A stretch of 9,857 bases of DNA from Actinomycetota bacterium (GTDB lineage Bacteria > Actinomycetota > Rubrobacteria > Rubrobacterales > Rubrobacteraceae). This document shows, piece by piece, positions 5,679 through 9,857 of this stretch; the stretch's first letter is position 1, and the number at the start of each line of letters is the position of its first letter. The notes beneath the pieces were generated by a model, which was not told where the DNA came from, searched no databases, and saw only the letters and a list, made by a program, of their open reading frames with translations. The stretch lies in NCBI GenBank assembly GCA_020200675.1, contig JAIVIG010000121.1, forward strand, positions 1 to 9,857, written 5' to 3'. The translations under genes and the position numbers were made by a program.

Positions 5679-5691
5679 GCCCCTTCGGGGC
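5679..5691 (-). repeat. Leader hairpin before the zinc-ribbon gene
   Basis: GCCCC-TTC-GGGGC is a perfect 5-bp stem with a three-base loop, seven bases upstream of the Shine-Dalgarno site of the zinc-ribbon gene. In the minus-strand mRNA it could help keep the SD accessible; no regulatory role is shown. Confidence 0.35.
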
Positions 5692-5961
5692 ATCGCCTTC
5701 GTCATTAACCAAGCGAGCCGTTGGGCTGCGCAGGGGGCAACTTCACACATCCGTATGGCGTGCACAAGATGAACGAGGCTGAGGTAAAACCTGCTTGTGG
5801 TCGATGCGAAGCTGCGTAGGAGCCTCAGCGCGACCCTCTAAAGCTTCGAGTCGAGGTTTAATCCCAACCGATAGTGCTGACGCTTCTATGCGGCATACGA
5901 CATGTTGTGGTCCACCGAACTCCCCCTATACCGGCGCTTTAGGGTGGTCTACCCTGAAGCC
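5692..5961. promoter_or_regulatory. Divergent intergenic region with plus-strand promoter and operator-like repeat
   Basis: About 300 bases separate the zinc-ribbon gene from the 5962 gene. For the plus strand, TTGTGG (5905-5910) and TATACC (5927-5932) with a 16-base spacer fit a promoter. Just downstream is an inverted repeat with half-sites CTTtAGGGT (5937-5945) and ACCCTgAAG (5951-5959), covering the presumed start of transcription and the SD-like GAAG. An operator or an SD-masking hairpin is likely. A 7-bp repeat GCTGAGG (5779-5785) / CCTCAGC (5822-5828) lies further upstream. No clear minus-strand promoter was found. Confidence 0.45.
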
Positions 5962-6528
5962 ATGAGCGCACAACCGACTAATCACGACCCCGAACGACTA
6001 GGCGAACCTAACCGACTAACCGAGGCTAGTCGTGACCAGTCGACTGACCGACAGTTAGGCGAGGACGGTCGGGAGACTAGGCGGCTGGGACAGCGGTACA
6101 CGGTTCAGGAGGCCGCGGAGATCCTAGGCACATCAGTAGACGCCGTACGTGGGCGGATAAGGCGGGGAACCCTCGACAGCCTGAAGGTCGAGGGCGTGGT
6201 GTACGTGCTCCTCGACGCGGCTAACCGCGAGCGACACGCCGACCAGTCGACGCCTAACCCCGACGACGGTCGGCAGCTGACCGGCGACCAGTCGGAGCTA
6301 GTCAGCGAGATGCGGGGCCAGATCGACTGGCTCCGCCGGGAGGTCGAGCGCAAGGACACGATCATCATGTCTCTTACGCAGCGCATTCCCGAGCTAGAAG
6401 CGCCGCCAGAGCTGCGAGACGCCCCCGAGACGTCCTCGGGGGGCACGGACGGGGTAGAGGTACCCCCGGAGGTGCAGGAGCCCGCACAGCACCGCTCGTG
6501 GCTGTATCGGTTCTTCTTCGGGCCGTAA
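5962..6528 (+). CDS. HTH plus coiled-coil protein (KfrA-like architecture)
   Basis: A 188-aa protein. Residues 1-44 are polar and rich in Arg, Gln and Asp. Residues 45-82 form an excisionase/MerR-like helix-turn-helix: YTVQEAAEILGTSVDAVRGR, RRGTLDSLKVEGVVYVL. Residues 110-146 form a coiled coil (LVSEMRGQIDWLRREVERKD); then an acidic Pro/Ser/Gly linker and an aromatic basic tail, RSWLYRFFFGP. DNA-binding head plus coiled coil resembles plasmid KfrA-type proteins, and the aromatic tail could touch membrane or partner. Start is the ATG at 5962: the promoter at 5905-5932 would overlap the earlier ATG at 5902, and the extra 20 residues look non-coding. The DNA encoding the N-terminus carries repeated CGACTA motifs. 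Remnants of a paralogue lie at 7270-7377. Confidence 0.75.
   Translation: MSAQPTNHDPERLGEPNRLTEASRDQSTDRQLGEDGRETRRLGQRYTVQEAAEILGTSVDAVRGRIRRGTLDSLKVEGVVYVLLDAANRERHADQSTPNPDDGRQLTGDQSELVSEMRGQIDWLRREVERKDTIIMSLTQRIPELEAPPELRDAPETSSGGTDGVEVPPEVQEPAQHRSWLYRFFFGP
5975..6046 (+). repeat. CGACTA/TAGTCG motif cluster
   Basis: CGACTA occurs at 5975-5980, 5995-6000 and 6013-6018, its complement TAGTCG at 6027-6032, and the palindrome CAGTCGACTG at 6037-6046. Spacings of the direct copies are 20 and 18 bases, close to two DNA turns. They use the codon CTA, which seems rare elsewhere in this GC-rich sequence, and lie in the gene of a DNA-binding protein. They could be binding sites for it or simply repeated codons. 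Confidence 0.45.
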
Positions 6529-6536
6529 CTGGGTAG

Positions 6537-7214
6537 GTGGTTTCTTGCTCTAAGCGAATAGGACAGGCCAACCGGAAGGCCAGAGCGGAGAGGAGAGTAG
6601 CTACGTACGACGTGTACATACGATTCCTCGACGGGACATCGCTACGCTTCAGGGCGCATGAGTTCAACGTCAACGTGGGGCAACTGCCGACGGAGGAGAA
6701 GCCCAAACGGTTCTACTACAAGGACGCCGACGGACGCGAGACGCCGATCTACCTCCGGCTCGACCATGTAGCGGCCATAGTAGTGACCCCTGCGGGGAGC
6801 AATACCCGATCGATAACAAGAAAGGCGGAACGCATGCCCCCGGTACAGGAGCTAATGAGCTCGAACGTGACGACGATTGAATCCTCGGCGAGCGTCGTGG
6901 AGGCGGCCAAGACCATGATCGATGAGGGGAGGGGGCCGCTGCCGGTCATGGATGGCAACCGGCCGGTTGCCATGGTCACCGACCGCGACCTCATCGCCTA
7001 CGTAGTCGCCCAAGGTCTCGACCCCAACCAGGTGACACTGGAGGATGTCCAGATGAGCCCGCTTATCACGATCGATTCCGACCAAGACGCCGAGGAGGCG
7101 CGCCGGCTGATGGACGAGCACGGGCTCAACCGCCTCGTGGTAGTCGACGACGGCGAGCTGGCGGGCATCGTCTCGGAGGCTGACCTCCACTCCGACGAGG
7201 GACCTGCCGCCTAA
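6537..7214 (+). CDS. CBS-domain-pair protein with fused N-terminal domain
   Basis: One open frame of 225 codons. Residues about 22-85 make a small strand-rich domain (YDVYIRFLDGTSLRFRAHEF to LDHVAAIVV) of unknown family. Residues 100-225 are a typical CBS pair: VQELMSSNVTTIESSASVVE, GPLPVMDGNRPVAMVTDRDL, then MSPLITIDSDQDAEEARRLM and LVVVDDGELAGIVSEADL. CBS pairs bind adenine nucleotides and sense energy state; free-standing ones usually start as this one does at residue 100. The ATG at 6834 has AAAGGCGGA before it and could start a separate 126-aa CBS protein. The 5' end is uncertain: GTG 6537 directly follows a stop with a poor SD, and GTG 6612 is 16 bases from AGGAG. Either a real fusion or two genes that lost the stop between them. 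Confidence 0.75.
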   Translation: MVSCSKRIGQANRKARAERRVATYDVYIRFLDGTSLRFRAHEFNVNVGQLPTEEKPKRFYYKDADGRETPIYLRLDHVAAIVVTPAGSNTRSITRKAERMPPVQELMSSNVTTIESSASVVEAAKTMIDEGRGPLPVMDGNRPVAMVTDRDLIAYVVAQGLDPNQVTLEDVQMSPLITIDSDQDAEEARRLMDEHGLNRLVVVDDGELAGIVSEADLHSDEGPAA

Positions 7215-7269
7215 TCGGGGGAAGGGTCGTTACCCGTCTTCGGCTTCGAGGAGGAGGTCTTACCATCCT

Positions 7270-7377
7270 TGCGAGGCTGGTACCGAGCCACCCGCCGGCG
7301 ACACGGGCGAACCTAGGGGCCGCTCAAGGAGTTGGTGGCGTAGGTTCTTTGGGTTCGACGAGCCACATGGCGGGTAG
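7270..7377 (+). pseudogene. Remnant of a second HTH/coiled-coil gene (C-terminal tail)
   Basis: In the frame ending at TAG 7375-7377 the translation reads EAGTEPPAGDTGEPRGRS and then RSWWRRFFGFDEPHGG. This matches the end of the 5962 protein (acidic Pro/Gly linker, then RSWLYRFFFGP) in order, composition and aromatic tail. No start, HTH or coiled coil is found upstream before the CBS gene, so only the last 35 or so codons survive. It shows that the locus once held, or recombined with, a paralogue. Confidence 0.5.
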
Positions 7378-7390
7378 TAGGGAGACATCG

Positions 7391-7450
7391 AGCCCGGCGA
7401 CTTTTCACCGCGTGCCTACGAGTCGTAGGCACTTTCCCTGTTGCCGGGTT
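7391..7450 (+). repeat. Nested 60-base inverted repeat
   Basis: An outer 11-bp helix (7391-7401 with 7440-7450, two G-U pairs at 7392-7449 and 7399-7442) encloses an almost perfect inner palindrome, GTGCCTACGA-G-TCGTAGGCAC, at 7412-7432. The G-U pairs favour function as a plus-strand RNA, whereas the inner palindrome with a one-base centre would also suit a dimeric DNA-binding protein. Confidence 0.6.
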
Positions 7451-7455
7451 GTCTA

Positions 7456-7472
7456 GAACGCGAAAGGCGTTC
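7456..7472 (+). repeat. Hairpin with GAAAG loop
   Basis: GAACGC and GCGTTC pair perfectly around the five-base loop GAAAG, directly after the 7391-7450 structure. Confidence 0.5.
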
Positions 7473-7491
7473 CCTGCATAAGCATTCACGC

Positions 7492-7500
7492 TGTGGATAA
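7492..7500 (-). other. DnaA box
   Basis: TGTGGATAA is the exact complement of the consensus DnaA box TTATCCACA. A TGTTGATAA at 7705-7713 (one mismatch) and GTTGGATAA at 7564-7572 (two mismatches) lie in the same orientation. One perfect 9-mer can occur by chance, but the location ahead of an initiator-like gene supports it. Confidence 0.5.
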
Positions 7501-7521
7501 CCACGATCAAGCTTCCCGTTG

Positions 7522-7549
7522 CCCCGGTCCGGTACCCCTTGGACCGGGG
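7522..7549 (+). repeat. 9-bp GC-rich inverted repeat
   Basis: CCCCGGTCC (7522-7530) and GGACCGGGG (7541-7549) pair perfectly around a ten-base loop. There is no following T-run, so it is not a typical terminator. Confidence 0.55.
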
Positions 7550-7627
7550 GGATCATTCACCGGGTTGGATAATCATGCGGTAGGTCGCAACGTTCGTGCG
7601 GTCGAGTTTCCTAGATCGTGTAACTGC

Positions 7628-7644
7628 CGGAAGTCGGGCTTCCG
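7628..7644 (+). repeat. 6-bp hairpin
   Basis: CGGAAG and CTTCCG pair around the loop TCGGG. It is one of the series of stems in the gene-free region. Confidence 0.4.
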
Positions 7645-7708
7645 AGAATGTGTTTTGGCGGAAATCCATCTTCCTGCATATAACCGGCGGCGATCGAGGG
7701 GTACTGTT

Positions 7709-7751
7709 GATAATTCGACCTCCCGACACCTACAAGGGAGGGCATCTTATC
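7709..7751 (+). repeat. Symmetric two-level inverted repeat
   Basis: GATAA (7709-7713) pairs with TTATC (7747-7751), and inside it CCTCCC (7719-7724) with GGGAGG (7736-7741), leaving exactly five unpaired bases on each side. The 8/9 DnaA box at 7705-7713 overlaps the left outer arm. Confidence 0.4.
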
Positions 7752-7937
7752 GTCCAAGCAGTAAAGTATTGATACCTTCGTCATTTGAATTAGCTATCGC
7801 TTGCAACGTGAACCGAATACTCATGCAGGACCTTGCATAAATGGGACGAACCAGAGTCTGATAACGCCTAGTAACAATTCGGTGGGTGAAGCCCAACGTC
7901 TCCGGTTCTGTTAGGCTACTCGTTACAAATAGAAATA

Positions 7938-7975
7938 GCGGCGGGCCAAAATCCTTTTGCCGAGGTACCCGCCGC
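7938..7975 (+). repeat. Inverted repeat upstream of the initiator-like gene
   Basis: GCGGCGGG (7938-7945) and CCCGCCGC (7968-7975) pair perfectly, with a second stem CAAAA/TTTTG (7947-7951, 7955-7959) inside the loop. It ends 45 bases before the Shine-Dalgarno site of the gene at 8033 and could be an operator or an attenuator of that gene. Confidence 0.45.
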
Positions 7976-8032
7976 GTTGGTGCATCTTACCATCACCCAC
8001 GCGGACCCGTCGCGAGACCCAAGGAGGTCGAC

Positions 8033-8236
8033 GTGGCGGTGAAAGCCCGATTTACCCGCATACCGAAAGTGCACGATCTGATTCTGGCGGGCGTTCCCAC
8101 GGAGGTAATCCCCACCTACTGTGCCGTCGCCGATTACGCCAACAACAAGACGGGGCTCTGCTGGCCACGCATGGAATCAGTCGCCCGGAGATTGAAGAGA
8201 TCGCCCCGCACGGTTCAGCGTCACCTGCACCAGCTG
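8033..8236 (+). pseudogene. Replication-initiator-like HTH protein, truncated
   Basis: GTG at 8033 follows AAGGAGG (8021-8027) by five bases. The first 68 codons encode a helix-turn-helix region of the HTH_36 type common in plasmid initiators: IPKVHDLILAGVPTEVIPTY, AVADYANNKTGLCWPRMESV, ARRLKRSPRTVQRHLHQL. Just after HLHQL the sequence changes to transposase DNA in another frame, so the normal continuation is lost. The frame itself runs on without a stop to 9091, but that part is out-of-frame translation of the transposase and of the opposite strand of the membrane-protein gene. The gene-free DNA upstream would be its origin or control region (inference). Confidence 0.65.
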
Positions 8237-8774
8237 GCAGGAGTTGGTGGGGGGACACGACGCATGGAGGAAGGACTACAACGCCCAGAGGCACTGGGCT
8301 CACGAGGGCAGAAAGGACGGCCGCCACAGTCCGGCAGCCGTCCTGGGCTTCTACACCGGCCTCCTGCGCTACCGCGAGGAAGACCTCAGCAAGGCGTTCT
8401 TCTCGACCCGCTTCTCCCGAGTCCTCGACCCCCTGGGGTACGCGCGTTTCAGGGACTGGAGGCTCTACGGCGAGGAGGCGCTCGCGAGGCGCGAGGCCGC
8501 GATCTGGCTGCAGCCGGGCAGCCTCACCGTCGAGTACGCGGGCGAGACGCTTTCGGCCTACGACGTGGAGCTCGCCGCAGGCACCGGCAAGCCCCGGGCG
8601 GTCGGGCGAGCGAGGCTGTTCGAGACCTCTTACGTCCTACCGCAGCTCAGGCTCTTCCCGCTGGAGGAGGCCGGCTGGCTCAAAGCGCTGAAGATGGAAG
8701 GGTACGCGTCCCGGCGGCCCAGAGGGCCCATGGCCTTGCAGGAGGTGCTGTTCCCGTACCTGTACGCCCTCTAG
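8235..8774 (+). pseudogene. Transposase remnant (rve/integrase type), C-terminal part
   Basis: In this frame the translation begins WQELVGGHDAWRKDYNAQRH, then WAHEGRKDGRHSPAAVLGFY, matching the end of the DDE catalytic core and the C-terminal region of integrase-type transposases, where KDYN..RRHWAH..R is characteristic. It continues with STRFSRVLDPLGYARFRDWR and ends ALQEVLFPYLYAL. The N-terminal HTH and the first catalytic Asp residues are missing. It is joined directly to the truncated HTH gene at about 8235. I identify the type with reasonable confidence, probably IS481-like, but not the exact IS. No terminal inverted repeats were recognised, and the element cannot be active by itself. 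Confidence 0.7.
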
Positions 8775-8814
8775 CGACGAACCTACTCGCCGGAGGGTCG
8801 GCACGGGAACGGCG

Positions 8815-9402
8815 TCATCCGCTCGTCCCGCCGAGCCCATGGGGGCGCGGAGCCGGAGAGGAAGGTCGGCGGCCGTCCCTGCCCTCACGGAGAAGGGCGT
8901 ACCCCACCAGGACCCAGGCGGGGCCAACCAGCGGGAAGAGGAAGATCGCGAAGGGCGGGGTGCCCACGAGCATCGCCGCCGCGGCCCAGCGCGGCAGGCC
9001 GCCGGCCAGGAGGAGCCAGGCCCCCAAGGGCAGCAGTCCGGCCGCCGCCAGGAACAACCCCATTACGAGCACCTGGCCCGCGGGCGGATAGGCCGGACCG
9101 TACAGGGCGTCGGCCACGGCGCCCCAGAGGAGGAGGGCCACGCCGGCGACGGCCAGCCCCAAGAAGACGAAGGCGATCGGCCCGTGGCGCTCCCGCAACA
9201 ACGGGAAGAGGCCGAAGAGCGCCGCGAGGACGCCCGGCAGCAGCACGACCGCGGTCCAGCGGCCGAGCGAAGGGTCGGGCTGGTAGGGTTGGAGGAACTC
9301 TAGGTAGAACGGGAGGAACTGCAGGAGAAGCAGCCCGACGTATGCCAGGGCGGCCACCGACGCCGCCGCTCCGCACCACCGTACGAATCTCGAAGAGGAC
9401 AA
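8815..9402 (-). CDS. Polytopic membrane protein
   Basis: A 195-aa protein with five or six hydrophobic segments: about 11-34, 50-69, 76-97, 109-133 and 138-172 (probably two). YLEFLQPYQPDPSLGRW sits between the first two, and the C-terminal tail is basic and Pro/Gly-rich (REGRDGRRPSSPAPRPHG), so probably cytoplasmic. Start chosen at TTG 9402-9400, with GGAG seven bases upstream; no better ATG is in frame. It is convergent with the transposase remnant (40 bases apart). No catalytic or transport motif is recognisable; it resembles small uncharacterised integral membrane proteins of Actinobacteria. Confidence 0.75.
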   Translation of the reverse strand: MSSSRFVRWCGAAASVAALAYVGLLLLQFLPFYLEFLQPYQPDPSLGRWTAVVLLPGVLAALFGLFPLLRERHGPIAFVFLGLAVAGVALLLWGAVADALYGPAYPPAGQVLVMGLFLAAAGLLPLGAWLLLAGGLPRWAAAAMLVGTPPFAIFLFPLVGPAWVLVGYALLREGRDGRRPSSPAPRPHGLGGTSG

Positions 9403-9560
9403 CGTCGGACTCCATGTGTCGCTAAACCGTAGGTAAGGAAGCGTGCCACAAGCGCGGCTGTGCGGCTACTCTCTGCGGCCCTCGGCGCATGACGCTCGTT
9501 GTCTTCAACCACGAAAGGTCGTCAGAAAGGCGCGCAAGGGTTTCCTGCCATCGATCTGAG
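9403..9560. other. Gene-poor interval
   Basis: Upstream of the membrane-protein gene. I see no confident gene and no consensus-quality promoter; a TTGTGG on the minus strand (rc of 9447-9452) could be a -35 but lacks a matching -10. Confidence 0.35.
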
Positions 9561-9707
9561 CTACCGCCGGGAGCCGCTCGACTCGACGACCTTCACGCCG
9601 TCGTCGGTCCACAAGACGCGCGCTTTGGCCCTGCCGTATTTGACCAGAAAGCCTGTAGGATCGTCGCCTTTTCGATTCCTGCCAGCGTCGCGGCACCCCC
9701 GCGTCAC
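9561..9707 (-). CDS. Possible 48-aa protein
   Basis: The minus-strand frame from GTG 9707-9705 to TAG 9563-9561 contains GDDPTGFLVKYGRAKARVLW and then TDDGVKVVESSGSRR, which reads like a small strand-rich domain. The three longer frames that overlap it have low-complexity, Arg-rich translations typical of shadows. The start is weak: AGGAC lies about ten bases upstream. The C-terminal half looks more protein-like than the N-terminal half, so it may be a fragment. No function can be named. Confidence 0.4.
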   Translation of the reverse strand: MTRGCRDAGRNRKGDDPTGFLVKYGRAKARVLWTDDGVKVVESSGSRR

Positions 9708-9786
9708 ATGGTTTATGTCCTAGTTTGGTGGGGCTTCTTGGAAACCCACATGTAGACGGTCGCATTCTTATGCGTTAGGCGAGGGG

Positions 9787-9857
9787 CTAAGCGCCCGGTG
9801 GCGGACCGAGTATCTCTATCCCATACTCTTGCGCTGCAGCCCCGACCTTCTCCATAT
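9787..9857 (-). CDS. 3' end of a gene entering from the right (possibly cupin-type)
   Basis: The frame ending in TAG 9789-9787 reads MEKVGAAAQEYGIEILGPPP then GA, and is open to the window edge. The pattern EVGAAAxEYGxEILGPPP resembles C-termini of actinobacterial cupin-domain proteins. Only 23 codons are visible and an ATG at 9855 could itself be a start, so this is tentative. Confidence 0.35.
   Translation of the reverse strand, partial: MEKVGAAAQEYGIEILGPPPGA

Larger units (their letters stand above)
7378..8032 (+). other. Gene-free, hairpin-rich region; candidate origin or structured RNA
   Basis: About 650 bases without a plausible gene, A+T-richer than its surroundings, ending at the ribosome site of an initiator-like HTH gene. 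It contains inverted repeats at 7391-7450, 7456-7472, 7522-7549, 7628-7644, 7709-7751, 7823-7838 and 7938-7975, one perfect DnaA box (7492-7500), an 8/9 box (7705-7713) and a 7/9 box (7564-7572). Position upstream of a Rep-like gene plus DnaA boxes suggests a plasmid-type origin. The density of stems also fits a large non-coding RNA. I could not place it in a known RNA class. Confidence 0.4.

Noticed and set aside
5902..5961. Earlier ATG for the HTH/coiled-coil gene
   Set aside because: It would overlap the likely promoter at 5905-5932, and the added residues have no conserved or coding character.
7493..7840. 115-aa plus-strand frame in the hairpin-rich region
   Set aside because: It has no SD-supported start and a Cys/Arg/Ser-rich random-like translation, and runs through several inverted repeats and the DnaA-like boxes.
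7957..8691. 244-aa plus-strand frame
   Set aside because: It overlaps both the initiator-like HTH fragment and the transposase remnant in a third frame, with low-complexity Ser/Arg/Pro composition.
8237..9091. Downstream part of the open frame starting at 8033
   Set aside because: It is out-of-frame with the transposase remnant and then antisense to the membrane-protein gene, so it is not a real protein extension.
1..9857. CRISPR array, rRNA or tRNA genes
   Set aside because: No regular direct repeats with spacers, no rRNA-like stretch and no tRNA T-arm with matching acceptor stem were seen. GGTTCGACGAG at 7353-7363 resembles a T-arm but belongs to the gene remnant.

Overview
GC-rich bacterial DNA whose gene families (a DUF3854-type primase-like protein, an HTH plus coiled-coil protein with an aromatic tail, CxxC...CxC zinc-ribbon proteins, an rve-type transposase) look actinobacterial. 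My impression is Rubrobacter or a close relative, from remembered family resemblance only; no search was possible. The mix of a replication module, Xre repressors, many tiny hypothetical genes, gene remnants and structured intergenic DNA suggests a plasmid or integrated element rather than core chromosome.

Layout. 1-308 (minus): a truncated small membrane protein coupled by a GTGA overlap to a 73-aa putative zinc-binding protein. 309-445: divergent promoter region. 446-1368 (plus): two Xre-type regulators; the second has a good promoter whose -10 box covers the first ATG of its frame. 1388-1549: two related hairpins around a 34-codon leader ORF whose stop overlaps the start of the next gene. 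1546-4131 (plus): a compact operon of a primase-like DUF3854/winged-helix protein, a small HPD-motif (J-domain-like) protein and a winged-helix protein. 4285-4512 (minus) and 4642-4893 (plus): divergent small genes. 4894-5262: no gene, but a sequence that folds exactly into a three-way junction ahead of a T-rich run. 5263-5657 (minus): a 49-aa ORF and a zinc-ribbon protein.

5962-6528 (plus): a KfrA-like HTH/coiled-coil protein with repeated CGACTA motifs in its own coding DNA. 6537-7214 (plus): a small domain fused in frame to a CBS-domain pair. 7270-7377: a remnant of a second HTH/coiled-coil gene. 7378-8032: a gene-free stretch of at least seven inverted repeats with one perfect DnaA box, directly upstream of a replication-initiator-like HTH gene (8033) that is broken after about 68 codons by the 3' end of a transposase gene (8235-8774). 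8815-9402 (minus): a polytopic membrane protein. 9561-9707 (minus): a possible 48-aa protein. 9787-9857 (minus): a short 3' end of a further ORF.

Working model (inference): 1546-4131 is the present replication/maintenance module, controlled by the Xre pair and the paired hairpins, while 7378-8774 is an older or second replication locus (origin-like DNA plus HTH initiator) inactivated by a transposon-associated rearrangement. The most unusual signals are the three-way junction at 4971-5048, the paired hairpins at 1388-1503 and the hairpin-dense region at 7391-7975.
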